A stretch of 58,581 bases of DNA from Pseudomonadota bacterium (GCA_018241405.1 JAFEDY010000020.1:23197-81777); one strand, 5' to 3'; shown: positions 8,399 through 17,676, numbered from the stretch's first letter. Translations and numbers: made by a program. Notes: a model not told the origin generated them from the sequence alone.

Positions 8399-10002
8399 GC
8401 AGCGCCCTTGGCATTGTCTTCTTGAGCTATGTTTTTGCTAGCTTCAGGCGTAGGTTGCGCAAGCGCTGCAGCCGGTTTTTCCTCGAATTCCTCGTCGCGC
8501 GCCGCGTCCACCAGGGCGGACGGCAGGGCCTTGGTGGGCTTGATGCCGAGCTCCTTGAGCATCTCGGCGCGGCGGATCACGTTGCCGCGGCTCTTGCTGA
8601 GCTTGTTGAAGGCGCGGTGGTAGGCGTCGGACGCCAGCGAGAGGTTCTTGCCGACCTTCTCCAGCTCTTCAACGAAGGCGCTGAGATGGTCGTACAGGTC
8701 AGCGCCGCGCCGGGCGATCTCCTGCGCGTTGCGCGTCTGCGCCTCCTGGCGCCACAGGTGGGCCACGGTGCGCAGCACGAACAGCAGCGTGGAGGGGCTG
8801 ACCAGCAGCACGTTGCGGCCCCAGGCATCGTTGTAGAGCTGGCCGTCGGCCGTGACGGCGAGCATGAAGGCCGGCTCGATCGGCACGAACATGAGCACGA
8901 AGTCCAGCGACTTGAGGCCGTAGAGCTGCTGGTAGTTGCGCTCGGCCAGGCCCTTGATGTGCTGGCGCACCGAGTCCAGGTGGCGGCGCTGCGCGGCGGC
9001 GCGCAACTGCTCGTCGTCGCTGGTCGCCCATTCCTCGTAGGCCAGCAGCGAGACCTTGGCGTCCACCACCAGGTGCCGGTCCTCGGGCAGGTGGATGACC
9101 ACGTCGGGCTGGGCGCGCGAGCCGTCCTCGCGCTGGTGGTTCTCCTGCACGTCGTATTCAAAGCCCTTGCGCAGCCCGGCCGATTCGAGCACGCGCTCCA
9201 GAATCAGCTCGCCCCAGTTGCCTTGCGCCTTGGTCGAACCCTTGAGCGCCTGGGTGAGGTTCTTGGCGTCCTCGCTCAGCGTCTGGTTCAGGCCCATGAG
9301 CTGGTGCACCTGCTGCGCCAGGGCCGAGCGCTGCCGCCCTTCCGCATCGTAGAACTGCTCGACCTTGCCCTGGAACTCGGCCAGCCGCGTGCGCAGCGGG
9401 TCCAGCAGCTGGCCCAGGCTTTGCTGGTTCTGCTCGGCAAAGCGCCGGCCCTTTTCTTCAAGGATGTCATTGGCCAGGCTCTTGAACTGGAGCGTGAGCG
9501 CCTCGCGCGCCTCGGTCAGCAGCGCCAGCTTTTCGTGCGCGGCCTGGCGCTCGGCCTCGTGCTGCGCCGCCTGGGCGGCTATGTGGCTCTGCAACTCGGC
9601 CGCCTGCTGGCGCGTGGCCTGGGCCGCTGCCCCCTGCTCCAGCAGCTGGGCCTCCAGCACGGGCACGCGCGCCGCGCGCTCGGCGAGCTGGGCGCGTTCG
9701 TCACGCGTGTCGTCGAGCGCCTCGCGCCAGGCGTTGGCCTGGGCCTTGAGCTGCTGCAGCTCGGCCAGCAGGCCGGCGCGCTCGCCCTCGAGGCCGCGCG
9801 CGCGCTCCTGCGCCGTAGCGATCTGGGCGCCGAACGCCGCCTGCACCTCCATCTGGGCCTGGCTGCGCACGGTGGCCAGGGCCTGCTCATGTCGGGTCTC
9901 AGCCGCGCGGCGCGCGCGCGCCGCGCCCCAGAACAGGCCCAGGGCGAGGGCAAAGGCAATCAATAAAACGGCGGCCAGCAGGATCAGAAGGTCGGGAGTC
10001 AA
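8395..10002 (-). CDS. rmuC: DNA recombination protein RmuC
   Basis: A 535-aa RmuC-family protein: an N-terminal membrane anchor (about residues 5-25), a long Ala/Gln/Glu-rich coiled coil (about 30-200), then the RmuC nuclease-like domain with VVDAKVSLLAYEEW. RmuC limits inversions and rearrangements at short inverted repeats in E. coli. The last roughly 20 residues (EASKNIAQED and flanks) are encoded by half of the dispersed repeat seen elsewhere in the window, so the tail is probably not conserved. The upstream intergenic region also holds a repeat copy. Confidence 0.92.
   Translation of the reverse strand: MTPDLLILLAAVLLIAFALALGLFWGAARARRAAETRHEQALATVRSQAQMEVQAAFGAQIATAQERARGLEGERAGLLAELQQLKAQANAWREALDDTRDERAQLAERAARVPVLEAQLLEQGAAAQATRQQAAELQSHIAAQAAQHEAERQAAHEKLALLTEAREALTLQFKSLANDILEEKGRRFAEQNQQSLGQLLDPLRTRLAEFQGKVEQFYDAEGRQRSALAQQVHQLMGLNQTLSEDAKNLTQALKGSTKAQGNWGELILERVLESAGLRKGFEYDVQENHQREDGSRAQPDVVIHLPEDRHLVVDAKVSLLAYEEWATSDDEQLRAAAQRRHLDSVRQHIKGLAERNYQQLYGLKSLDFVLMFVPIEPAFMLAVTADGQLYNDAWGRNVLLVSPSTLLFVLRTVAHLWRQEAQTRNAQEIARRGADLYDHLSAFVEELEKVGKNLSLASDAYHRAFNKLSKSRGNVIRRAEMLKELGIKPTKALPSALVDAARDEEFEEKPAAALAQPTPEASKNIAQEDNAKGAA
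8424..8451. repeat. partial dispersed repeat inside the 3' end of rmuC
   Basis: The AGCTATGTTTTTGCTAGCT hairpin matches the AGCTAT...AATAGCT module of the dispersed repeat, while the GCGCTT module is missing. It is read as coding sequence for the last residues of RmuC. Confidence 0.5.
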
Positions 10003-10010
10003 GGCGATAG

Positions 10011-10065
10011 AACTATAAATTTAATAGCTTTTAGCGCTTATTTCATAAGCGCTACCGCCTGATTT
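10011..10065. repeat. dispersed palindromic repeat, copy 2
   Basis: This is the cleanest copy: a CTATAAATTTAATAG module followed by the perfect 10-bp inverted repeat TAGCGCTTAT-TTC-ATAAGCGCTA. It lies just upstream of rmuC and 34 bases from the stop of the 2-hydroxyacid dehydrogenase gene. Confidence 0.85.
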
Positions 10066-10098
10066 TGCCTTAAAGCAGAAACGCCTGCAGGCGCCGGC

Positions 10099-11082
10099 TT
10101 AGCTTCTGTGCACCGGCTGGTTGACCGGCGTGAGCGCGCCGCGCCCGTCGAAGAAAGCGATCAGGTTGTCCGCCGCAAGGCGCGCCATGGCCAGGCGCGT
10201 GGGCACGGTGGCACTGGCGATATGGGGCGTGAGCACCACGTTGGGCACTGCGAGCAGCCCAGGGTGCACGCCGGGTTCGCCCTCGAACACGTCCAGCCCG
10301 GCGGCGGCGATGCGCCCGTCCTTCAAGGCCGCGGCCAGCGCCGCATCATCGACGATGCCGCCGCGCGCGATATTGACCAGCGTGGCCGTGGGCTTCATGC
10401 GCGCCAGCTCCGCCGCGCCAATGGCGTGGTGCGACTCGCGCGTATACGGCAGCACCAGCACCAGGTGGTCGGCCTGGGCCAGCAGCTCGTCCTTGGAAAC
10501 ATAGCGCGCCTGGCATTCGGCCTCCAGCGCGGGAGAAAGGCGGGAGCGGTTGTGGTAGATCACGTTCATGCCAAAGCCATGCGCGCCGCGCCGGGCAATG
10601 CCCTGGCCTATGCGGCCCATGCCCAGGATGCCCAGCGTGCTGCCATGCACCTCGCTGCCGGCGAACATGTCGTAGCGCCAGCTCTTCCACAGGCCGGCAC
10701 GCAGGTAATGCTCGGCCTCGGCCATGCGCCGCGCCGTGGCCATGAGCAGGGCAAAGCCGAAGTCGGCCGTGGTCTCGGTCAGTACATCAGGGGTATTCGT
10801 GCCCTGCACGCCCGCGGCGGTCATGGCGGCCACGTCGAAGTTGTTGTAGCCCACGGTCATGTTGGCGGCGATGCGCAGCCGCGGGCAGGCGGCCAGTAGT
10901 TCGGCGTTGATGGGCTGGGTACCGGTGAGCAGCGCACCATCCTTGCCCTGCAGGCGCTCGATGAGCTCGGCCTGCGACCACAGCGTATCGTCCTGGTTGG
11001 CATGCACCTCGAAGTGCGGCGCCAGCTGCTCGATGACCTCGGGGAAGATGTCGCGCGCGACCAGGATATGGGGCTTGGACAT
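10099..11082 (-). CDS. D-2-hydroxyacid dehydrogenase (glyoxylate/hydroxypyruvate reductase type)
   Basis: A 327-aa NAD(P)-dependent D-2-hydroxyacid dehydrogenase. The Rossmann motif GMGRIGQGIARR is near residue 155, and the catalytic Arg, Glu and His fall in the segments NIARGG, FEGEPG and LTPHIASAT. The closest style is GhrB/2-ketogluconate reductase, which reduces glyoxylate, hydroxypyruvate or 2-keto-gluconate; exact substrate unproven. The nhaD-type gene ends 13 bases upstream of its start, so the two are probably co-transcribed. Confidence 0.88.
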   Translation of the reverse strand: MSKPHILVARDIFPEVIEQLAPHFEVHANQDDTLWSQAELIERLQGKDGALLTGTQPINAELLAACPRLRIAANMTVGYNNFDVAAMTAAGVQGTNTPDVLTETTADFGFALLMATARRMAEAEHYLRAGLWKSWRYDMFAGSEVHGSTLGILGMGRIGQGIARRGAHGFGMNVIYHNRSRLSPALEAECQARYVSKDELLAQADHLVLVLPYTRESHHAIGAAELARMKPTATLVNIARGGIVDDAALAAALKDGRIAAAGLDVFEGEPGVHPGLLAVPNVVLTPHIASATVPTRLAMARLAADNLIAFFDGRGALTPVNQPVHRS

Positions 11083-11095
11083 GGTGTGTGCCCTT

Positions 11096-12508
11096 TCAGA
11101 AGAAGATGAGTGTCATGACGACAAACAGCGGCACCAGGATGCCGCAGGACCACAGCATGTAGCCGAAGAAGCTGGGCATCTGCACGCCGCGGTCCTCGGC
11201 AATGGCCTTGACCATGAGGTTGGGCGCGTTGCCGATATAGCTATTGGCGCCCATGAACACCGAGCCGGCCGAGATTGCCGCCAGCGTGGCCGCATGCGTG
11301 GTCATCAGCGTGGCCGGGTCGCCGCCCGCGGTGTTGAAGAACACCAGGTAGGTGGGCGCGTTGTCCAGGAAGGAGCTGAGCAGCCCGCTGGCCCAGAAGT
11401 ACATGGCCGGATCGGGCGATCCATCGGGCCGCGTGACGGCGGAGACTATGGAGCCGAACGGCCCATTCACCCCCGCCTTGAGCATGGCGATGACGGGGAT
11501 GATGGTCAGGAAAATGCCCGCAAACAGCTTGGCCACCTCCTGCATGGGGCCCCAGCCGAACTGGTTGTCCGCATGCACCTGGCGCGGCGTGAGGGCCAGC
11601 GAGGCCAGCGTGACCGCTATCAGCCCCAGGTCGCGCACCAGGCCGGGCAGGCCCACAGGGGTGCCGGCAATCATCCACTGCACGGGCGACTGCCAGATAC
11701 CGCTCATCAGCACCAGGGCGACGACGGCCAGCAGCAGCAGGAAGTTGATCTTGCCGTCAAAGCCCAGCGCCGCGGGTGGCGAGTCGGGCGTAGGATCGCG
11801 GCGGGACAGCTCCCTCGCCCGGCGAAAGTACCAGCTGTCGAGCACATAGAACAGCGCCAGCAGCACGGCCACAAGGAACAGCGTCTCGGGAAAAATATGC
11901 CGCACGGTCCAGAAGAAGTCCACGCCCTTCAAAAAGCCCAGGAACAGCGGCGGGTCCCCCAGCGGCGTGAGCGAGCCGCCCGCGTTGGAGACGATGAAGA
12001 TGAAGAACACCACGACATGCGCCACATGCTTGCGGTTGTCGTTGGCGCGGATCAAGGGGCGGATGAGCAGCATGGACGCGCCCGTCGTGCCCATGAAGCT
12101 CGCCAGCACCGCGCCCACGGCCAGGAGGCCGGCATTGAGCGCCGGGCTGCCATGCAGGTTGCCGCGTATGTAGATGCCGCCCGCCACGGTGAACAGCGCC
12201 GTGAGCAGGATCACGAACGGAATGTATTCGGCCACCAGCGCATGCGTGAAGCCCGCCACCGCAGCGCCAGGCCCGTACACGACGGCGAACGGCACGAGGA
12301 AGGCCAGCGCCCAGGCCGCCGCCACCTTGCCGAAATGGTGGTGCCAGAACAGCGGCGCCAGCAGCGGCAGCAGCGCGATCGACAGCAGCATGCCCGCAAA
12401 GGGCAGGCCCCAGAGCGCCGACAGCCTGCTGCCATCCATGTCCGCCGCCATGGCCAGGGCCGGTGCCCCGCATGCCAGCGCGAGCGCCAGCCTACGCAAT
12501 GCCTTCAT
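11096..12508 (-). CDS. nhaD: NhaD-family sodium:proton antiporter
   Basis: A 470-aa ion-transporter superfamily protein with a signal-like N-terminus (residues 1-22) and about 12 further hydrophobic segments. Segments such as MGTTGASMLLIRPLIRAN and VVVFFIFIVSNAGGSLTPLGDPPLFLGFL are characteristic of NhaD/UIT3 Na+/H+ antiporters and separate it from citrate or ArsB carriers of the same fold. It exchanges Na+ or Li+ for protons at the inner membrane. The downstream dehydrogenase is probably in the same transcript. Confidence 0.85.
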   Translation of the reverse strand: MKALRRLALALACGAPALAMAADMDGSRLSALWGLPFAGMLLSIALLPLLAPLFWHHHFGKVAAAWALAFLVPFAVVYGPGAAVAGFTHALVAEYIPFVILLTALFTVAGGIYIRGNLHGSPALNAGLLAVGAVLASFMGTTGASMLLIRPLIRANDNRKHVAHVVVFFIFIVSNAGGSLTPLGDPPLFLGFLKGVDFFWTVRHIFPETLFLVAVLLALFYVLDSWYFRRARELSRRDPTPDSPPAALGFDGKINFLLLLAVVALVLMSGIWQSPVQWMIAGTPVGLPGLVRDLGLIAVTLASLALTPRQVHADNQFGWGPMQEVAKLFAGIFLTIIPVIAMLKAGVNGPFGSIVSAVTRPDGSPDPAMYFWASGLLSSFLDNAPTYLVFFNTAGGDPATLMTTHAATLAAISAGSVFMGANSYIGNAPNLMVKAIAEDRGVQMPSFFGYMLWSCGILVPLFVVMTLIFF

Positions 12509-12552
12509 GAGTCAGTCTCCTCTCGTTGTCGATCTTGCGGGCTGCACCACCC

Positions 12553-13752
12553 TCATGGCGGACTGGGGATGTCGAACACCTGGCGCAGGTAGGCTAGGTA
12601 TTTCTCGTCATTGCACATGTTCTTGCCCGGCGCGTCTGACAGCTTGGCCACGGGTTGGCCGTTGCAGCGCGTCATCTTGAGGACGATCTGCAGCGGTTCG
12701 CAGCCCAGGTCGTTGGTCAGGTTGGTACCGATGCCGAAGGCCAGCTGGCAGCGGCCGTGGAAGCGCTCATACAGCTCGACGATGCGCGGCACGGTGAGCG
12801 CGTCGCTGAAGATCAGCGTCTTGGTCAGCGGGTCGACGCGCTTGTCGCGGTAATGCTGCAGCAGGCGCTCGCCCCAGGCAAAGGGGTCGCCGCTGTCATG
12901 GCGCGCACCGTCGAAGAGCTTGCAGAAGTACAGGTCGAAGTCGCGCAGGAAGGCGTTCATGCCGTACACGTCGGACAGCGCGATGCCTAAGTCGCCGCGG
13001 TATTCCTTGGCCCACATCTCGAAGCCGAACACCTGGGTGTCGCGCAGCCGCGGCCCTAACGACTGGCAGGCCTGCAGGTATTCATGCGCCATGGTGCCCA
13101 GTGGGGTCACGCCCAGCTGCATGGCATAGAGCACATTGCTGGTGCCCGCGAACTGCCCGGCCCGGCCGCTGTGGCGGTCCTCCGTGCCCAGGCGCGCGCA
13201 CAGCACGCGCAGCAACTCCTCGTGCCAGGCGCGGGAGAAGCGCCGGCGCGTGCCGTAGTCGGCGATCTTCAGGCTCTCCAGCCCGTCGCCCTGCAGCAGC
13301 GCGATCTTGGCATCCAGGCGCCTGCGGCCCTCGGGGACGTCGGGCACTTGCTGCAGGTTGCGGAAATACACCTCGTTGACGATGGCCAGCACCGGGATCT
13401 CGAACAGGATGGTGTGCAGCCACGGGCCGGTGATCGTGATGTCGATCTCGCCCGTGGGCAGCGCGCTCACGCGGATGTATTTCTCATTGAGTCGGAACAG
13501 GCCCAGGAAATCGACGAAATCGCTCTTGATGAAGCGCAGCGAGCGCAGGTAGGCCAGCTCGGCCCCCTGGAACTGCAGGGTGCACAGGGCGCGGATCTCG
13601 GCGCGGATTTCATCCACATGGGGTGCCAGCTGCACGCCCGGGTTGCGGCACTTGAAGCAGTACTCGACCTGGGCGCCCGGAAACTGGTGCAGCACCACCT
13701 GCATCATGGTGAACTTGTACAGGTCAGTGTCGAGCAGGCTGGTGATGACCAT
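12553..13752 (-). CDS. pncB: nicotinate phosphoribosyltransferase
   Basis: A 399-aa enzyme of NAD salvage, forming nicotinate mononucleotide from nicotinate, PRPP and ATP. The N-terminus [20 protein letters not shown] and the PRPP-binding segment [14 protein letters not shown] (about residues 280-293) are diagnostic. Length matches E. coli PncB (400 aa). The thioesterase gene upstream is 12 bases away on the same strand, suggesting co-transcription without an obvious pathway link. Confidence 0.95.
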   Translation of the reverse strand: MVITSLLDTDLYKFTMMQVVLHQFPGAQVEYCFKCRNPGVQLAPHVDEIRAEIRALCTLQFQGAELAYLRSLRFIKSDFVDFLGLFRLNEKYIRVSALPTGEIDITITGPWLHTILFEIPVLAIVNEVYFRNLQQVPDVPEGRRRLDAKIALLQGDGLESLKIADYGTRRRFSRAWHEELLRVLCARLGTEDRHSGRAGQFAGTSNVLYAMQLGVTPLGTMAHEYLQACQSLGPRLRDTQVFGFEMWAKEYRGDLGIALSDVYGMNAFLRDFDLYFCKLFDGARHDSGDPFAWGERLLQHYRDKRVDPLTKTLIFSDALTVPRIVELYERFHGRCQLAFGIGTNLTNDLGCEPLQIVLKMTRCNGQPVAKLSDAPGKNMCNDEKYLAYLRQVFDIPSPP

Positions 13753-13764
13753 GGCACCGCGCCT

Positions 13765-14244
13765 TTACGCCGCCAGGCACAGCGGCTGCAAAGCCTGGCG
13801 CAGCCGCTGCGGCAGGGGCCTTGGCCGGCGGTCCTCGCGCCCCACGTAGACATGCACGAAATGCCCGCAGGCCGCGCTCAGCGCCTCGCCCTGCGCGAAC
13901 AGGCCGACCTCGTAACGCACACTGCTACCCCCCAGCCGGGCCACGCGTATGCCCGCGTCGATGGTCTGGGGAAAGGCCAGCGGCGCAAAGTAGTTGCACT
14001 GCGTCTCTATCACCAGGCCGATGGTGTCGCCCTGGTGGATGTCCAGCGCGCCCTGCTCGATCAGGTAGGCATTCACGGCCGTGTCGAACCAGCTGTAGTA
14101 CACGACATTGTTCACATGGCCGTAGATGTCGTTGTCCATCCAGCGCGTGCCTATGCTGCGAAAGGCGCGGTAGGCATCGCGGGGCTGCGGCCGCGCACGC
14201 TCGGGCGCAATGGCTGCATGTGGAGAGACATGGGGCGCATTCAT
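13765..14244 (-). CDS. hotdog-fold acyl-CoA thioesterase (4-HBA-CoA thioesterase/YbgC type)
   Basis: A 159-aa hotdog protein. The segment RWMDNDIYGHVNNVVYYSWFDTAVN (about residues 33-57) has the Asp and His-Val-Asn-Asn pattern of the YbgC/4-hydroxybenzoyl-CoA thioesterase family. It probably hydrolyses short or medium acyl-CoA in the cytoplasm. Divergent from the phasin gene and co-directional with pncB. Confidence 0.85.
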   Translation of the reverse strand: MNAPHVSPHAAIAPERARPQPRDAYRAFRSIGTRWMDNDIYGHVNNVVYYSWFDTAVNAYLIEQGALDIHQGDTIGLVIETQCNYFAPLAFPQTIDAGIRVARLGGSSVRYEVGLFAQGEALSAACGHFVHVYVGREDRRPRPLPQRLRQALQPLCLAA

Positions 14245-14341
14245 AGGGCGATGATTGTGCCAGCGGCACGGAACCAGGCAGCGCAGCGCAGAGATGCGGC
14301 GACCCGCAGCAAACCGAATATTGGGGTGATAACCCTAATAT

Positions 14342-14414
14342 TGCTGCAGTGCAACAAAAACACTTGCATATCTCGCCGAGATCCTTAGAATTCGACCCAT
14401 GCTGCACTGCAACA
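14342..14414 (+). promoter_or_regulatory. phaP promoter flanked by two PhaR-like operators
   Basis: Two near-identical 15-mers, TGCTGCAGTGCAACA (14342-14356) and TGCTGCACTGCAACA (14400-14414), bracket a promoter with -35 TTGCAT (14364-14369), 16-base spacer and -10 TAGAAT (14386-14391). The second copy covers the expected transcription start. The placement fits repression by PhaR, the PHA-responsive repressor of phasin genes; the assignment to PhaR is inference from context and TGC-rich symmetry. Confidence 0.6.
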
Positions 14415-14483
14415 TGACTCAAGGGTCAGTCAGAGCAGTCCTTTTAACCCGCCCATCAAGGGCTTTCATTTGGAGTAAATGAC

Positions 14484-15038
14484 ATGACGCTGACCCCCGA
14501 GCAATTCCTGGCTTCCCACAAGGCTAACGTTGAGACCCTGTTCGGCCTGACCAACAAGGCCTTCGAAGGCGTCGAGAAGTTCGTTCAACTGAACGTTGCC
14601 GCTTCCCGCGCTGCCCTGACCGAAGCCGCCACCCACGCCCAAGCCGTTCTGTCCGTCAAGGACGCACAAGAACTGCTGGCCCTGCAAGCTGGCCTGTTCC
14701 AGCCCATGGCCGAGAAGGCTGCCGCCTACAGCCGCCACGTGTACGAGATCGCCTCGGGCACCGGCGCCGAGTTCGGCAAGGCCTTCGAATCCCAGGCCGC
14801 CGAAGCCCAGCGCAGCTTCAGCACCCTGGTGGACACTGCCGCCAAGAACGCCCCCGCCGGTTCCGAAACCACCGTGGCCGTGTTCAAGAGCGCCGTCTCC
14901 GCCGCCAACAACGCCTTTGAATCCGTGCAAAAGGCCGTGAAGCAGGCCAGCGATGTCGCCGAAGCCAACTTCAACGCCGTCGCCAACACCGCTGCCAACG
15001 CCGCCAAGACGGTCGAAGTGGCTGCACGCAAGCGCTGA
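14484..15038 (+). CDS. phaP: phasin, PHA granule-associated protein
   Basis: A 184-aa phasin. The N-terminus [34 protein letters not shown] is the standard Phasin_2/PhaP family start, and the rest is amphipathic, Ala-rich helix. Phasins coat polyhydroxyalkanoate granules and control their size. A GGAG ribosome site lies 8 bases before the ATG. Codon use is strongly biased to preferred codons, as expected for a very abundant protein. Regulation is probably by PhaR through the paired repeats upstream. Confidence 0.95.
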   Translation: MTLTPEQFLASHKANVETLFGLTNKAFEGVEKFVQLNVAASRAALTEAATHAQAVLSVKDAQELLALQAGLFQPMAEKAAAYSRHVYEIASGTGAEFGKAFESQAAEAQRSFSTLVDTAAKNAPAGSETTVAVFKSAVSAANNAFESVQKAVKQASDVAEANFNAVANTAANAAKTVEVAARKR

Positions 15039-15181
15039 TAGCCTGGCTGCACTTTTCGAAAGAAGGTGCAGCCCAGGGTTTTCACCTATAATTTGTACAC
15101 TGGTCCTGCCGTCATAGATGGCAAGACCCACCAGTTGTCTCCTTGGATCCTTTCGAAGCCTCGCGTTTCATGGATCCCTTC
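15039..15181 (+). other. phaP 3' region with hairpin and possible internal promoter
   Basis: Just after the stop, GGCTGCAC and GTGCAGCC form a hairpin (15043-15073). Then TATAAT (15087-15092) stands alone, without a good -35, and about 90 bases later the strong terminator at 15182 follows. The stretch may simply be the phaP 3' untranslated region, or may encode a small RNA of about 110 nt. No ORF with a ribosome site is seen. Confidence 0.35.
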
Positions 15182-15211
15182 AAGCCCAGTCTCTGACTGG
15201 GCTTTTTTTTT
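15182..15211 (+). terminator. rho-independent terminator after phaP
   Basis: AAGCCCAGTC-TCT-GACTGGGCTT, a perfect 10-bp stem with a 3-base loop, followed by an uninterrupted run of T. Confidence 0.9.
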
Positions 15212-15255
15212 GTGCGCGCACGGATCAGGATTGCCCTTTGAGCGCGCCGGATCAT

Positions 15256-15284
15256 TTGAGAACGATTCTTGTTTGCCTTATGAT
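15256..15284 (+). promoter_or_regulatory. promoter with Fur-like dyad upstream of the iron-binding protein gene
   Basis: -35 TTGAGA (15256-15261), 17-base spacer, -10 TATGAT (15279-15284). Overlapping the -35 is TGAGAAC-G-ATTCTTG (15257-15271), which agrees with 9 of 14 positions of the 7-1-7 Fur consensus TGATAAT-N-ATTATCA. The iron-transport gene downstream makes Fur control plausible. Confidence 0.5.
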
Positions 15285-15319
15285 CGACGCACCCCATCCC
15301 TGAGAAAGACCCGATCTAT

Positions 15320-16369
15320 ATGTACAAGTCCATGAAATCCCTGCTGGCCATTGGTATTTTGGCTGCAGCGGGTGCTGCCAGCGCCCAGGATCAGGTAGTC
15401 AACCTGTATTCGGCGCGCCACTATCCCACGGATGAGGCACTGTACAGCGGCTTCACCAAGGCCACGGGCATCAAGGTCAACCGCGTAGACTCGGACGATG
15501 CCGGCATCATGGCGCGCCTGAAGGCGGAAGGTGCGGCCTCTCCCGCCGATGTGATTCTGCTGGTGGATGCCGCCCGACTGTATCGCGGTGAAGCCGATGG
15601 CCTCTTCCTGCCCGTGCATTCCAAGCCACTGGAGGAAGCCATTCCCGCCAATCTGCGCGCCACGCCCGGTTCCGACGGCGGCATTGCCTGGTTCGGCCTG
15701 TCCACCCGCGCCCGCATCGTCGTCTACAACAAGGCCAAGGTAAACAAAGAAGACGTGGACAACTACGAGGAACTGGGCGACCCCAAGAACAAGGGCAAGC
15801 TGTGCATACGCTCGGGTTCGCACCCCTACAACCTGAGCCTGTTTGGCGCCGTGCTGGAGCATATGGGCGAACAAAAGACCGAGGCCTGGCTCAAGGGCAT
15901 GGTCGGCAACCTGGCGCGCCCGCCCAAGGGCGGCGACACGGACCAGATCAAGGCCGTGGCCGCGGGCGAGTGCGACATTGCGGTCACCAATAGCTATTAC
16001 CTGGCGCGCCTCATGCGCTCCGAAAAACCTGAGGACAAGGCCGTGGTGGAGAAGGTCTCGGTCGTGTTCCCCAACCAGCAATCCTGGGGCACGCACCTGA
16101 ACATCGCCGGCGGCGCCATCGCCCGCCACACCAAGCACCAGGCGAATGCGCTCAAGTTCCTGGAATACCTCGCCAGCCCCGAGGCACAGAACTATTTCGC
16201 CAACGGCAACAACGAATGGCCCGCGGCCAAGGGCGTGGACCCGGGCAATCCTGCCTTGAAGACCATGACCGACGGCAAGCCGTTCAAGAGCGAGACCATT
16301 CCCATTGGCGCCGTGGGTGCCAACACGGTCAAGGTGCAGCAGATGCTGGACCGAGTGGGCTTCCGCTGA
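15320..16369 (+). CDS. Fe(3+) ABC transporter substrate-binding protein (FbpA/FutA type)
   Basis: A 349-aa periplasmic binding protein with a signal peptide ending at ASA-QD (about residue 22). The mature start VNLYSARHYPTDEALYSGF is typical of FutA/FbpA ferric-binding proteins, and TNSYYLARL (about residue 223) carries the vicinal tyrosines that ligate Fe3+. No permease or ATPase gene is adjacent, so it must work with a transporter encoded elsewhere, possibly the importer at 38385-41197, although that has its own binding protein. Expression is probably iron-regulated through the dyad upstream. Confidence 0.88.
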   Translation: MYKSMKSLLAIGILAAAGAASAQDQVVNLYSARHYPTDEALYSGFTKATGIKVNRVDSDDAGIMARLKAEGAASPADVILLVDAARLYRGEADGLFLPVHSKPLEEAIPANLRATPGSDGGIAWFGLSTRARIVVYNKAKVNKEDVDNYEELGDPKNKGKLCIRSGSHPYNLSLFGAVLEHMGEQKTEAWLKGMVGNLARPPKGGDTDQIKAVAAGECDIAVTNSYYLARLMRSEKPEDKAVVEKVSVVFPNQQSWGTHLNIAGGAIARHTKHQANALKFLEYLASPEAQNYFANGNNEWPAAKGVDPGNPALKTMTDGKPFKSETIPIGAVGANTVKVQQMLDRVGFR

Positions 16370-16390
16370 TCCGCCACACGCTCTTGCGAC

Positions 16391-16420
16391 AAGCCCGGCC
16401 CTGCCGGGCTTTGTGTTGTT
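16391..16420 (+). terminator. probable terminator after the iron-binding protein gene
   Basis: AAGCCCGGC-CCT-GCCGGGCTT stem of 9 bp followed by a T-rich but interrupted tract. Confidence 0.65.
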
Positions 16421-16463
16421 GGGGCTGGGCCATTTCTCCACCTACGGTGCCTATCGTGGATAA

Positions 16464-16479
16464 TTGACGTTTACGTCAA
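16464..16479 (+). promoter_or_regulatory. perfect palindrome TTGACGT-TT-ACGTCAA upstream of the SDR gene
   Basis: Perfect 7-bp arms with a 2-base centre, 20 bases before the ATG. It resembles the MerR-family LiuR site reported for branched-chain amino acid and acyl-CoA degradation genes in proteobacteria, which fits the downstream enzyme. The regulator identity is inferred. Confidence 0.5.
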
Positions 16480-16499
16480 CGTTACTCTGGAGACAGACC

Positions 16500-17258
<759 letters not shown>

Positions 17259-17278
17259 TACTGCTTTGATAGCGCAGA

Positions 17279-17316
17279 GCGCCTGCCACGCGTGCGTGGC
17301 AGGCGCTTTTCTTTTG
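17279..17316 (+). terminator. strong rho-independent terminator after the SDR gene
   Basis: GCGCCTGCCACGC and GCGTGGCAGGCGC form a perfect 12-13 bp stem with a tiny loop, followed by TTTTCTTTT. Confidence 0.92.
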
Positions 17317-17325
17317 CCGCGATTC

Positions 17326-17359
17326 AAAAAAAAACGGACCGCATCGCTAGATGCAGCCC
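17326..17359 (-). terminator. terminator of the tRNA operon
   Basis: Read on the minus strand, GGGCTGCATC-TAGC-GATGCGGTCC forms a 10-bp stem (two G-T pairs) followed by nine T within ten bases. It lies 14 bases past the last tRNA gene. Confidence 0.85.
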
Positions 17360-17372
17360 GCTTTCAATGGCT

Positions 17373-17449
17373 TGGCGGAGTGGACGGGACTCGAACCCGC
17401 GACCCCCGGCGTGACAGGCCGGTATTCTAACCAACTGAACTACCACTCC
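17373..17449 (-). tRNA. tRNA-Asp (GUC), copy 1
   Basis: 77-nt cloverleaf including encoded CCA. The acceptor stem pairs GGAGTGG with CCACTCC, the anticodon loop CTGTCAC gives GUC, and the T-arm GGTTCGAGTCC is intact. It is the promoter-distal gene of the six-gene tRNA cluster. Confidence 0.97.
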
Positions 17450-17493
17450 TGGCAGACAGCTTTTGCGCTCTTGCGAGCCAAGTGCTGCAAACT

Positions 17494-17569
17494 TGGCGAC
17501 CCTACGGGGATTCGAACCCCGGTACTCACCGTGAAAGGGTGATGTCCTAGGCCTCTAGACGATAGGGTC
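17494..17569 (-). tRNA. tRNA-Glu (UUC), copy 1
   Basis: 76-nt cloverleaf with CCA. The acceptor pairs GACCCTA with TAGGGTC and the anticodon loop CTTTCAC gives UUC. It lies 27 bases from tRNA-Ala and 44 from tRNA-Asp. Confidence 0.97.
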
Positions 17570-17596
17570 AAAACCTAGAATCTCTGACGATAATCT

Positions 17597-17672
<76 letters not shown>

Positions 17673-17676
17673 AAGA

